From Hedera helix (taxonomy: Eukaryota; Streptophyta; Magnoliopsida; Apiales; Araliaceae), in contig OX359285.1 in assembly GCA_947179155.2 (NCBI GenBank), positions 6,610,231-6,674,230 of the forward strand: a stretch of 64,000 nt of DNA. Direction: 5' to 3'. How positions within the stretch are numbered: position 1 is the stretch's first letter; each line of letters begins with the position of its first letter. The notes under the pieces are model-generated. The model was not told the origin of the DNA and did not search any database. It saw only the letters and a list, made by a program, of their open reading frames with translations. Both the position numbers and the translations under genes were made by a program. Positions 23,701-35,462 of this stretch are shown piece by piece.

Positions 23701-26114
23701 GAGGGCTTAGCATATAGAGTTTCATACATTCCTCACTCAATCTTCTTTCCACTCTTAAGATATTTCTTAGTATAAGTGTCTCCCTAAGTGTATTAAAATT
23801 ATCTTAAGCGTTGAAGATCTGGAAGTGTACGAGTATTGTTCAAGTAAGTTTTTCTTTTAGAAGTTATATAAACACTTACACACACATCAGTTTACAACTC
23901 TTTTTTTAGAAAACTCTTCTATTAGAAGATTTATTTTAAAAAACTCCATTTGAAGGATTTTACTTTGAAAAATTATTTTTTTTAAAAATTATTTTGAAAT
24001 ATATTTATATAGTCATTTAGATGATTTTATATACATAAAATTGTTATGTGTTACTTACTAATTAAATTATGAATATACATATAGGTTGATCAACCTCATA
24101 AAAGCTGTATTTAGTCATGAGATAAGGTAAGGGATATTATTTTTCTTTCAAACTCTGAAACTTATTACGGTAAGGGGTATCATTCTTTTCATCATCATAA
24201 AAGGATATCATTTTCTTTCTTATTTGTAAGGGATACCATCTTTTTCATCTTCTATCACTTAAACTTACTACGGAAAGAAAATATCTCATTTGTATCTATA
24301 ATATTATTAAACGGTGAAAATTCTTGAATTAATAATTCATTAATATTCCTTTAATAGTTTGCACTTCATCTAATACCTTTTGACAAAAACATTCCTATTA
24401 AATTTTCATCGTCATATTTGAACTGTGAACTTATGGACTTTGAACTTCTGAACTGTGGACATTTATTTGGACTGTGAACTTATAAACTTTGAACTTTTGA
24501 ATTGTGAACATTTATTTGAACTGTGAATATTTTGGACTAATTTCTTGTACCGTAAACCTTACCGTTGAACTTCTTCCCTGTGGATCTTGGACATTACTCT
24601 TTGACTTGAACACATTTTTCTATAAATTATGTTGATAATTTAGACTTTATTTGAATCTGAACAAAGTCAAATTTGTTAACTCCTAATGTTATTGTTTATC
24701 TTGTTTCTTCTGTTCATTATTTATATCTCTGTTGCTATTTCAATAATCAAGTATCAGGTTGATTTGAATATTTGTGGCCTGAGACACAGATGATATGTTA
24801 AAGGCGATATAGGTTAAAGTAGATATAGGATAAAAGCGATATAATTGTTTGGTGTCGTTGGTCGGATGACAATGACACGTGATGAATGTTCTCTTTGGCC
24901 GGAGACAAAAAAGAACTGTTGGTTGACATGATCATGATAAGTGGTGTTTCAAATGATAAAAGTTGATGGTGATTTTTTTTAAAAAAGAGGCTAGTAGATA
25001 TCATGCTCTACTTGGTTCTCTTAGTGGTGGTTATTTCGCTGTAGTGAAACTTTGTTTAAGAACTTAACTGTTGTTATTAATGTTGGTGTTTATAACTCAA
25101 CTCCAGCTGTTGATTTAAAACTTGTTGTCTATTATATTCAATTAAGAACTCAACTGTTGAAGGCTAACAATAATTTATTTTTCATTATCTTAGTCATGAT
25201 ATTTCTTACTGGGCTATTTGAGCCTACCATTTCCTTTTTGTTTAATTGTTCAAGAAATGAGAGCGTAGCCGGAACTAGCGGGGAGGAAAGGGGAATAGAG
25301 TAGCAGTCCGAGATAGTTGCTATAGTAGTCTTCACTGTATTGTAGAATAGTAATAATTGTGAAGACTTATTTGTGTATTATTGAACAGTGTATTGTAATA
25401 ATTTTGTTGTAATTTTTTTGACGACTCAAATTTGGTGGTGTGGGCCCGATTTGGGGGCGTCACAAAAAGAGCATGAAGGAGGTATAATTCTATAAACTTA
25501 ATTTTATAAGTTCAAATAGTGTAAATTAAGTTATTAATTGATTATGTATGCTTGAGTGTGGGATGATTTTGTGTGTGGGAATCATGGTAGATTCCGAATG
25601 TACAAGAAAGAATTTATGAAGGAGAATATGTGATTGATATATGTTTATAGGTGTTCTATGTCTAAATGAACAAAAGAAATACATGTAAGCTTAAAACCCT
25701 AAGTGTAGTAGTGAAAATATGAGATTTAGTATAAGATAAATTAAAATGTGTAAGTTATTTGCGTGATCTAAAAATTGTATATCGTAGATCTATGAGATAC
25801 GAAAATATTTTAAGTAGAACGAACAAAAACGGAGTTAAAATGAAATTATGGTGAATTGTATTACAAAACATGTCAAATGGAAACCCAAGCTTGAAGAACT
25901 AATAATTTTGGTTAAATAAATATTTTTAAAAATAATTTAAAAATTAAAATATTGTAGAGTTATGAGTTTTTGAAATAACAAATCTGATTTGGATGTAAAA
26001 TGAGAAAGTTATGAAGAATTGAATCAAAAAGGATAAAAATCAAAAATCTGATATTTGCATTTTGCTAAACAGCGACGTCCCCAAGTCTTAACTCAGGCGC
26101 TACAATGCCGGTCC

Positions 26115-26170
26115 TGAAATCGGGTTGATCGGGTAGGTCAAACCAGTTGGGTTGACTCAATCCGACCCGT
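26115..26170 (+). repeat. GGGTTGATCGGG / CCGACCCG tract in LTR B1
   Basis: A degenerate counterpart of the CCCGACC tract in element F. It lies directly before the AT-rich array. Confidence 0.5.
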
Positions 26171-26179
26171 CCCAAACAA

Positions 26180-26990
26180 AAATAAAATTAAAATAATAAT
26201 AATAATGATAATAATAATAATAAACTAATTAAAAAAATATTTTAATTGTGAGTTAATTAGAATAATATTAAACAAATAAAATAATAATTAAAAATTATTT
26301 TATTTGTGAGCTAATTAAAATAATATTAAATAAATAAAATAATAATTAAAAATTATTTTATTTGTGAGTTAATTAAAATAATATTAAACAAATAAAATAA
26401 TAATTAAAAATTATTTTATTTGTGAGTTAATTAAAATAATAATAAAGATTATTTTAATTAACATTAAATATTTCTTTAAACAATTAAAATAATATTAAAG
26501 AATTATTTTAACTGTGAATTAATAATGCATAAGGAATTAAAATAATACTGTGAATTATTTTAATTGTGAGTTAATGAGACTTGAACAATTAAAATAACAT
26601 TAAAAATTATTTTAATCATGAATCAATTAAAAATAAGTAATTAAAATAATATTAATAATTATTTTAATTGTGAATTAATAAAAGATAAACAATTAAACTA
26701 ATATTGAGAATTATATTAATTGTGAAATAAAGAAGCATAAATAATTAAAATAAAGGAGTAAGGACTACTCTAATTAGTGATTAAACAAATAAAATAATAA
26801 CTTTAATTATTTTATTTGTGGACTAATAAAGTATGAACTAGAATAATAATAATTGAATAATAAACAAATAGGGTGAGAATACTTTATTTGTGAATAATTA
26901 AATGATGATTAATGGTAATTAAGCAAATAGAATAATACTAAATATTATTTTATTTGTGATGATTAAGGAATGAATTAAATAATGAAAATG
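26180..26990 (+). repeat. AT-rich palindromic tandem array in LTR B1
   Basis: Repeats of AATTATTTTA(A/T)TTGTGAGTTAATTA with AAAATAATA, period about 60 bp early on and degenerating later. The counterpart in B2 is at 49550-50260. Confidence 0.75.
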
Positions 26991-28352
26991 AGAGACAATA
27001 ATATTTAAACAAATAATTTTTTTTGAGATTATATGTGGGATAATTGAATAATAAAAATGATTTGTGAGTTCTAGTTGTATAGAACTAATAAGTTAGATCA
27101 ATTAAATTATTATGTAAAGCTAATAGAGATTAACCGTTAGATAAATATTATGAACATAGGTTGTTCAAAGGATAAAGAGTCAAAGTCGAATAGAGTCGAC
27201 GATTCAGACAAATACCCTAACTTGTACCCCTTTTGTTCATACAAGTAATTAGATGTTTTATCTATTGTAAGAACCTTAACTTGTACTTTTATTGCTCGTA
27301 CAAGTAAATTAATTGATAGCATGATTCTTGTTTTATCTATATTCATGAAGAGTATTATATTAACTCTAAAATTTAATTAAAATCATAATTTTATCCTTAA
27401 ACGATTATTCAAACCCGATTATGAACATTGAATGTATCAATCGTTCTTAAATATGTTGAGAAGAGTGTCTAAGCCATTTGGTTCGGCTAGACAAATAGCT
27501 ATGTTTTAGAAAGTGATCAAAATCAATTGTCTTAGTGCGGACTCTCGTAATATGCTGAGACGAACAACCCTTATAAAAAGGGAAATTCTTTTATGTCAGG
27601 AGTCCGACAGTGCCCAAGATTGCTAAAATTGAATGTTATGCATAACTGCTAGGTATGACGGGGTTGATCACCTCATGTACCTGATTTTGAAGGTTCTCAG
27701 TGAAATACTGATGATCCTTCCGAATGTTCAAGGTCCATAGTGAATACTCAGTATTGAATACTTTTTAACTTGAAAAGTATTGAAATATTTGATCATTCTA
27801 AAAGTTCATTGGTCAATAGTGACTCTTTATTAAATAAAGTCATTGTTCCATAGTGACTCTTCATTAAATAAAATGTTCAAGCTTGGAACTATTGAGACTT
27901 ATTTTGTTCATAATTCACTTAACTTATTTCTTGAACTAATTTATATTGCTATAACCCTTGATATTATGAAATTTTAAGCATGTCATTTACTGTTATTGTC
28001 TATATACTTGCTAAGCAAACTTGTTGCTCATTATTGCTTTACCTTAAATATTATAGTTAAGACTGAGCAAGGTAGTGGTTCAAGAAAAGCTAAAGGAAAA
28101 GGCAAGACTCTAGAGTATCTTTGCTTTGTTATGTTTTATGACAATGATATTAGGTATTTGTATTAAGACTTATAATTTAGTTATGTTGTGTATTAGTTAT
28201 GGTTGCAAGATTTGTGATAAAAATATTTATGTTATATCAATGTAAATATTTCTACTATTTCGCATTTAGTTAATATTAGCATGTTGTGTGAATTATATCA
28301 TGAATCACCAGAATTGAGGTATAAGTACCTAATTTGGGGGCTTCACAGGCAT

Positions 28353-29001
28353 TGTATTTTTTTATTTTTATTTTTATTTTACAAATGTATTTTGTAGTTA
28401 TATGTATAAAGTAATTCTGTTGTATTTAAAAATTTATTTTATATTTAAGCATTAATTAAAAAAATGACTATATATTATATGAATTTATTTTCACACTATA
28501 TTAGTATACACTATATTTATTTGTTTTTACTCATTTCTCACTAGAAAAGATAATTTCAAATTTTTTATTTATTATTTGTGAGATAATAATTAATTTTTAA
28601 AGTTTGGCTATTTTTTAAATTTTGAATTAGTATAGTATATATGTTAAAATTTTAATTTTGGTTTTGCATTTAAGAGGAACATTACCCATAAAGAAGGAAA
28701 AGAAAAGAACAGAGGCTTTGTATTTTTTTTTATTTAAAAAATATATTTTATAGTTATAAGTATCTTGTAATTTTGTTGTATTTAAAAATTTATTTTATAT
28801 TTAAGCCTTAATTATAAAAAATTAGTATATATTATATGAATTTGTTTTTACATTATATTAGTATACACTATATTTGTTTTTTTTAACTCATTTCTCACAA
28901 AAAAAGATAATTTCATTTTTTTTTAGATAATAATTAATTTTTAAAGATTGATTATTTTTAAAATTTTGAATTAGTATAGTATATATGTTAAAATTTTAAT
29001 T
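28353..29001. repeat. Two further copies of the ~366-bp repeat of the Mutator-like element
   Basis: Copy 2 (28353-28718) and partial copy 3 (28719-29001) are head-to-tail. GGCATTG at 28348 and GGCTTTG at 28714 mark a 366-bp offset. Confidence 0.8.
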
Positions 29002-29275
29002 TTGGGCGGATTTCAATGAATTTAGGGGAAAAAACGACTTTGAAAGTTAGTGACAATTTAGAGGGGCAAAAGTGTTATGTAATGGATCGGGTTGGCCTTA
29101 TAAAAATGGATTGGATCTATTTTTGGTCGAGTCACAGTGAAATCAGGTAAAAAGAACGAAATCGACAAAAAAAAATCACTTTAAAAATTACATTGATAAA
29201 AAATAAATTTTTTGAACGACTATAAAAGTGAATAACAATTTGAAAGACGTAAGTGACATTCAATCTCACAATAGC

Positions 29276-29686
29276 CATACATAAATTAAAGGAACAACGT
29301 ACCAAAATATTAATCTGCCACTAAAGTATACTTCTTGAAATTTCTATTATTCTTTTTCTATTTCCTCACCCCCGCGGCCCCGCGTACGCTTTTCCCTTCT
29401 TATTCCTCACATATCAAAACTAATGACCAGCAAAATTAGGTTTTACCTATTTATTTATTTTAACAACTCTCTTAATTTTAATAGGATTTAAATTACACAA
29501 GTATAACTATACTCAAATATAAATTTGACCCAATTAATTTTAAGACTTAATTTGACCAAATTAATGTTATCTGCCATTTATTATTAATCCACATAAACTC
29601 GACTTAATTATAAAATAAAGTCCAATTAAAAATTTTTAAAATAAGTTTAACTTTTTTTTATTATTGTTATATTTTTATTTTTTTGG

Positions 29687-29742
<56 letters not shown>

Positions 29743-29781
29743 TATTAAATATTTCCTAGTCAACTTCTTGAAATTTTATTT
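29276..29781. other. Intergenic; (TAT)n microsatellite at 29688-29742
   Basis: No gene is visible. It has a short GC-rich patch (CCCCCGCGGCCCCGCG near 29370) and about 18 TAT units. Confidence 0.7.
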
Positions 29782-30180
29782 TGTAACAATCTGGTTAAGT
29801 TTCGAATTCAAATCAAATCATAATATAATAAATTTTAATTGGTTTTCTCAATAATATCTTTTTGGATTATCTTAACTCATCATGCACTCATCCAAAAGGT
29901 CATGATTAAATATATTAATTATGACAACAGCTTGTGTCTTTATATACACGTCCAAATATATATTTCATATGTTACAATGTGGAACTAGAGTGTTGCAAAC
30001 TCCCTCACTTAAATTCATGATGTATTTGTCAGGCTAAACCACATAATCACACAAGTCCCAAACATTTTGTCTCTCTACCCATTATAAGTATTTATTAGGT
30101 TTGCCTTCGTGTCTCCAACTCTGATAACTCAATACGATGACAACTCGATACGATGTCCCGACCCAACATTTCGAGAGTCG

Positions 30181-30192
30181 GCTCTGATACCA
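30181..30192 (-). other. Primer-binding site of the TRIM-like element
   Basis: The minus strand reads TGGTATCAGAGC, two bases from the LTR end at 30195. It matches the initiator-Met PBS exactly. Confidence 0.75.
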
Positions 30193-32038
30193 TATGTAAC
30201 AATTAGAGTCAAATCGCGAGTCCGAATAAAATTATAGCATAATAAGGCTCAATGCGTTGTCTTATTAGTATTTTATTGATCATCTTATTTCATCACAAAC
30301 TTATCCAAAATGTCATGATTGAATATATTAATGATAAAAATTTAAGTCTTTATATACACATCTGTCGACGCCGGGATTTTCGTTCGTCTCGTTTTTTATT
30401 TATTAAAAATGTCCCTTTCCAATTTTAGCCTTTTGAATTAAATGTGATTTTGAAAAGGGTCGGCTTAGTGTCGACGGGTTTTGAAAGATCGATTTTTTAT
30501 GAGCCAATTGACCAGAGTCGCCAGTTGGTATATTTGAAATGGATGTACCAACTCATCCGAATTTGTTTTCGTAATCGCTGGCTCATATGTGACTCCGATT
30601 AATTGGTCCGCAAACCGAGATTCATAGAGTTCGGGGGCTTGCTTAAGCGAGGGGAAGGTGTTAGGCACCCCCCGACTTCCGTGAAACACGGTTACCGCAA
30701 TCTTGATATTTTCCTATCCTTTTTGAATCCTAAAATGTGTGGTTTGCGTGTGTGTGCGTGCGTGCCTAGATGAATGTTTGTGGTGCGTTTTGCATAAAAG
30801 TTCGCTTTTATTTTTATATGGCAAAAGTGTTATCTGGAAAGTGTTTTGGACGTTCTTTGACCCAAATGACGAGGCTTCGCTTTTTATAAGAAAGATTGAT
30901 TTTAATTTCGAAAGCGTTGAGGGTTTTTTATTTAGATGTCATTTTAGAAAACAATAGTTTTAAACTTTTGTCAAATAGGAATCGAGACTATACATTGCCT
31001 TCTAACAGTTAATATAAATAAATCGAGGGCAACTTCTAGAACTCTTTAACCCTATGCACAAAGTTTAATGAAAACATTTATTTATTTGCAAAATCGTTTT
31101 TTGTGACGTTTTAAAACCAACTAAAGCCTATTCATCAATTATGGATTAAAGTTTACCAAAACACTTAACCTTTAAACCTCGTGAATCTAATATCCTAAAT
31201 TTGCTTGATTTTATAAAATCTTCATTATTTGCCTTATTTTGAAAACCATTTTTTCGTGTCGTAAATTAAAACATACATCCCAAAACGTGTCGGGGTTATC
31301 TACGGGCATGTAAGCCATCCAGACAACCCCAAACACCCACAATCACATATTTCATTATTTTCACGGGGCCTTAACCCGAACACGCATTTGTGTCGTTTTA
31401 AGGCCCGATATTACAAAACACACATCCATGGACTCTACATCATGATTACACATACCCAAAACGTCCATCATCGGGATTCGACCGCTAGGATCTCCTCCCT
31501 AGGCTCACAATCATTCAAAACGCTACATAACTCATACAACAACCAAATCTAACCACGCTAAACAACTACGAGGCTATATAAATCGTAAATCACACAAAAC
31601 CAACACTACAACTATTTAAAAACTTCCAATGAACGATATATCCCCGTACGGATGTCATCGGGGCGTTAGGAGGAGATTATGTTCCAATGGAACCCTCGCT
31701 AACGACCCCTAACCCACGGATCATTATCCACACAACAACAAACTACATCACAAACTCAAAAAACACAACATCAATACATCAATATAAACAAAAAAACATC
31801 AAAAGAACACTCCTTTTTCACCTTGTGATGAACCGAAACGAGCTTTTATTCCAAGATCTAGCAAACCCACAAGAATACTCAACTATCTAGCACACAAAGT
31901 GAGATTTCCCTCAAGTTTTGATCCAACCCGAGCTCCCTCTCCTTCTTCCTCGCGATTTTCTCTCTCTAAAATCCTAAAATTTCTTCTCTCTCCCGAGCTC
32001 TCGGGTGGAAATGGCGATCTATAGCCATTTCCAGGCAG

Positions 32039-32078
32039 CCGCAGATGCATCTGCGGCTGGCCGCAGATCCATCTGCGG
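32039..32078. repeat. Tandem 18-bp palindromes CCGCAGATGCATCTGCGG
   Basis: CCGCAGATGCATCTGCGG (32039-32056) is a perfect palindrome. CCGCAGATCCATCTGCGG (32061-32078) repeats it 22 bp later with one change. A decayed third copy lies near 32163. Confidence 0.85.
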
Positions 32079-32365
32079 CTGGGCGGCTGGCCGCCTGCGC
32101 CGTTTCCTCGGCTGCCGTGTGCCGTCTCCTCGAGCCGTGCGAACCTCGAAACTCGTTTTGGTCGCAGATACATCCGCGGCTGTCTGGCTGGCTTTTCTCG
32201 GTTTTCGTGCCACGCGGTCCTACTTCGCCAATTTCTGCGGTATTATTTTGGGAGGCTGTATTTTTGCAGTCCGGAACTCCCTGGGAAACGTGCCATATTG
32301 TTCTGGGAGGCTAGTTCGGAGGGTTGCGACTTGATGTAGCTTTTGACAATTGTGCCTGTCTTTCA

Positions 32366-32437
32366 GGGGGCGCTGCCCCCTACCCCCCCGCCAGCTCACC
32401 GGCGAGCTGGGCAGCCGCTCGCTCACCGGGGAGCGAG
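32366..32437. repeat. Three adjacent GC-rich hairpins in LTR J
   Basis: GGGGGCGCTGCCCCC (32366-32380), AGCTCACCGGCGAGCT (32393-32408) and CTCGCTC/GAGCGAG (32418-32424 / 32431-32437). The second and third share an ACCGG loop. They could fold in RNA or act as a transcription terminator, but this is not shown. Confidence 0.7.
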
Positions 32438-32711
32438 ACCCCCGAACATTGTAAGCGGAGTGGCCATCAGTCGTCTTTTGTGGTCGGCTCAGGCTTTTCT
32501 GGGTCAACTGTTCGCCTTGCCTCAAGTGACCGGATGCTCGTTGTCCGTGGTGGCGGCTTTGACCGTAAATCGCTGGGGTGGCATGGTGTTGGGGTCCACC
32601 TTCTTTTCCGCGTGTCGGGTCAAATGACGATTTTACCCTCCTGCCAGGGTTAGTCCAAAAGTGCAAAATTTGGGTGTCTACAACATCTAAGTATCACTGA
32701 CCTACGTTACG

Positions 32712-34600
32712 ATTTTATTAAGACATGCGGGATATTAAAATGTGTATATAAGAATTTAAATTGTATCATTAATACATTCAATTATTACCTTTTAGGTAAA
32801 TTTATGTTGAGTTAAGATAATTTAAGAAGATTTTATTGAGATAATACATTGAATCTTATTATACTATGAGTTAATTCAAACTCGACATTTAACCCAAATT
32901 ATTACATATTTAATTTCTCCTCCAAAACAAAGCAATTTTTAAATATTTAAATATGGTTTGGATACGGAGGAAGAAATAATGTGAAAGTGAGTCTGCTCAA
33001 ATTGCCCAAGTCGGTGGACTTTTTAGAATATATCACAACCCAAAATCATTTTCACTTATAAAAATATTAATTTTTATATTCAAATTCCACATAAATGTCA
33101 AACTCAAATATCAATGTAGATGCAGGAAAATAGTTTATAATTAGTTTGTCACTTCCCTAAAATTAAAGACTCATTTACAAAAATTTAAAATAATATTTAA
33201 ATATCAAAATTTTAAATTGACATGAATGCATTTGAGTTTTGACAGTAATAATATAATAACTAGTAATACTTTTTAGTTCATAATTAATAGTTTTATATTT
33301 TTTTTATACTCATTTTATTTTAAACTTTAAGATTTCGTAATTAATTTTAATAATTCAAAATATATCTCTAATTTTAAAATAGAGATATTTTATTATATGT
33401 CGTCTCTCTTCATCACGAAATATTCAAAAGCTCTACAAATTAAAGATGTCCCATTTATGAATTCCAACGGAACCACATAAATACTGAAAATTTGATTTTT
33501 TTTTTTTTTGAAAAGGTCAAGGCTAAGGTGTTCGTAGGTAATCTTGTTTATATAATTAGGGCCGAAATCTCAAATGAGAATTAATCTCGTTTAAAAGGCA
33601 AGAATTAAAATCTTTTTGCCATAATATACGTGCTTAAGCGTGTATGAAATATGCCAGTATTTGATATAATTGACATGTAGGTACGGAAATATGGGCTGAT
33701 TTTTTTTAACTTAAGTTCATAAAAAAGAAGAAGGTGATTTTCAACGAGAAACAAACAAAATATACAACAAACACTCTGTTAATCAGGAGGTATGCGCTCA
33801 GCATATACATTGTATTTTTAGAAAATTATTGCTTCAACTTGGTCAAAGTCTCTGCCTTACTAGACATATCCCTTGTCTTTTCTTATGACATTTGATCATG
33901 CATGCCTGCCATATGGGAAAACATTAATATTCCTATTTACGGGTGTACGTAATATATATATATATATATAGGATTAATTGAAAGATAAAGTTCTTGACCC
34001 AATTCTCATACATCCAAAAACAGAAAAAGAAAAAGGCCCATGACTAAATTTCATATTAAAAAAATCACATTAGAACCAATTGTTTTCTTGAGAAAAACTA
34101 AATAACTTGTGCTTTTTAAACGAAATACCCTCTACGTTTTATATTATTTTATCGTTCTTAACTCTTTAAAATAAATTTAAGAGATTTTTTAATTTTAATT
34201 AATACAATAATAAATATTATAAATTATTTAAAAAGTATTACTTGTTATAAGTTTTATTGTTTCATAATTTTTAATAATTTATCTTAATTTTAAATTTAAA
34301 AACGTCTCAACTTAATTTTTAAAAATCAATAATAATTATATAACTTGGAACAGGGGAATTAGGACTTATTAAATTGAGGACAATAAGTTATTTTTTGAAG
34401 AAATAAACTTATGTGTGAATTGAGTAATATATAGTTCATTATAGTTTCATTGTAAAAAAATAACCAAAATGGTAAAAACTATATCTAGAAAAAAACAAAT
34501 GACGAGCGTGTGATGTCGATCTTATTGCAGCAAAGTATTAGAGTCCATGACATCCATAAAATAACACAGCTGAAGAAACTTGGGAGTAATTGATACAAAC
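32712..34600. other. AT-rich intergenic DNA
   Basis: No coding region is recognised. It contains short poly-A/T runs and a (TA)n run at about 33953-33970. Confidence 0.6.
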
Positions 34601-35070
34601 CTCTCTTTGACTTATCTTGAAAAATTAGCTATCAAAGAAGAGAGGTTAAGAACTATATTAACTTACACCAAATTGTATTTATAACCGATGTGAGATGTAT
34701 TATGGTTTAGCAAGTTGCATTTATAACTGATGTGAGATTTATTTCTTACAGTCTAGTATAGAGTTTGCACCCTTTAATTCGGCCTCTGGATTGTTTTTTT
34801 GTATAGAGTTCACATCAATACACCCACCTTACAAAATCGATATCTTAGTGACACTGACCCAACACCCTTTAATTCGGCCTCTGGATAGTCTTTTTCACAG
34901 GTGGCCCTATTTACAAGTATAAGCTCTCAATGAAAGTACTAATAATACAAAACTTAATTAGCCTCTTTGATTCACTTTAAAAAGCTATAACTATCTAAAG
35001 AGAGAGATTAAGATCTACATTAATTCATATCAAGTTATATTTGTAATCGATGTGTGACTATTTCTAACGG
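34601..35070. repeat. Degenerate direct repeats about 360 bp apart (possible old TRIM/LTR pair)
   Basis: 34601-34693 and 34962-35070 share CTCTTTGA-TT, GAGAG(G/A)TTAAGA-CTA, ATTAA-TTA and GATGTG. Between them CTTTAATTCGGCCTCTGGAT occurs twice. No PBS was found. Confidence 0.4.
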
Positions 35071-35080
35071 TTTAAAGCCT

Positions 35081-35462
35081 ATTCAGGGGCTCCTTATAAG
35101 TTCGCCAACCTAACTTATAAGAACTTTTTACTATTTAACATGTTTGACTATGACTTATTTGTAGACTTATAAGTTAAATTATTAATCAGTAAAATAAGTA
35201 CCCTTTTGGAACTTATTGAAATTATTAGTCATTTTTAATAAGTTGGTCAAACATTATAAAATAACACTTTTGCCCTATTTTATTTTTTTAATATTCTTCT
35301 TATTAATGTCTTTTTTAATAATCTTTATATTTTACTGAACTTATAAATCATTATTAACCAAATACTTTTACTTGTAATTTATAAATTTTAACTAATAAAT
35401 TTACTTAAATTTTATTTTTAAATTATTTTAAAATAAGTCATTTTCGAATAAGCTCTTAATAT
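35081..35462. mobile_element. Possible MITE with CTTATAAGTT-type termini
   Basis: It starts GGGGCTCCTTATAAGTT and ends GAATAAGCTCTTAA. The inverted match is weak and there is no clear TSD. The interior has several ACTTAT/ATAAGT motifs. Confidence 0.25.

Larger units (their letters stand above)
22834..25464 (+). mobile_element. Solo LTR A3 (TSD AAAAG)
   Basis: A 2631-bp family-A LTR in plus orientation, starting TGTAAGACCC and ending TTTGGGGGCGTCACA. A perfect AAAAG duplication lies at 22829-22833 and 25465-25469. It lacks the long 92-bp array of A1 but keeps the CAATAATTG array (23262-23448) and TATAAATA (23693-23700). It is nested in B1. Confidence 0.9.
21888..28347 (+). mobile_element. Solo LTR B1 (interrupted by A3)
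   Basis: It starts TGTAATAACCAAGAATTT and ends AATTTGGGGGCTTCACA. The flanks are GGCTT (21883-21887) and GGCAT (28348-28352). The neighbouring repeat copy at 28714 reads GAGGCTTTGTATTTT across the equivalent uninterrupted site, which confirms the insertion point and that GGCAT was GGCTT. Without A3 and its TSD it is about 3.8 kb, close to B2 (3.67 kb). No internal domain is present. It has a TATAAATA box at 22634-22641. Confidence 0.85.
21261..29265. mobile_element. Mutator-like non-autonomous element with long TIRs, host of nested LTRs
   Basis: Inverted repeats of about 280 bp (21261-21540) and 264 bp (29002-29265) have termini GGCTGAATGTCAC and, on the minus strand, GATTGAATGTCAC. The TIRs share further blocks, including a TTTGTCCCT-like tract and GGCCAACCCGATC(T/C)ATTA. 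The flanks TCACAATAGT (21251-21260) and TCACAATAGC (29266-29275) form a 9-10 bp target duplication, the length typical of Mutator-like elements. After removal of nested LTR B1 it is about 1.5 kb long and encodes nothing. The interior is a roughly 366-bp tandem repeat. Confidence 0.8.
30363..32682 (-). mobile_element. Solo LTR J, Ty3-like (TSD ACATC)
   Basis: A 2320-bp insertion with ends TGTCGACGCCGGGATTTTCG (30363) and GGGTGTCTACA (32682). It is flanked by a perfect ACATC at 30358-30362 and 32683-32687. On the minus strand it starts TGTAGACACCCAAATTTTG, a familiar Ty3 LTR start. The orientation is inferred from that. It is much richer in GC than its surroundings, above all at 32030-32660, so the overlapping frames there (148 and 109 codons) are not genes. 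Confidence 0.85.
29782..32711 (-). mobile_element. TRIM-like miniature LTR element, split by solo LTR J
   Basis: Two direct repeats of about 190 bp both begin TGTAACAAT (29782 and 30195) and share TCATGATT(A/G)AATATATTAAT and TCTTTATATACAC. The left copy ends near TATGTTACA (29971). The right copy is cut by LTR J at 30362 and continues to about 32711. Next to the right copy the minus strand has TGGTATCAGAGC (30192-30181), a perfect initiator-Met PBS. The internal part is about 220 bp with no ORF. Without J the unit is about 600 bp, the size expected of a TRIM. The outer TSD is ambiguous. Confidence 0.6.

Noticed and set aside
31883..32666. Overlapping open frames of 90-148 codons on both strands
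   Set aside because: They lie in the GC-rich part of LTR J, overlap each other on both strands, have Arg/Pro/Ser-rich low-information sequence, and fall inside a TSD-bounded LTR.
35081..35462. A confident MITE call
   Set aside because: The terminal inverted match is weak and no target duplication was found, so it is listed only at low confidence.
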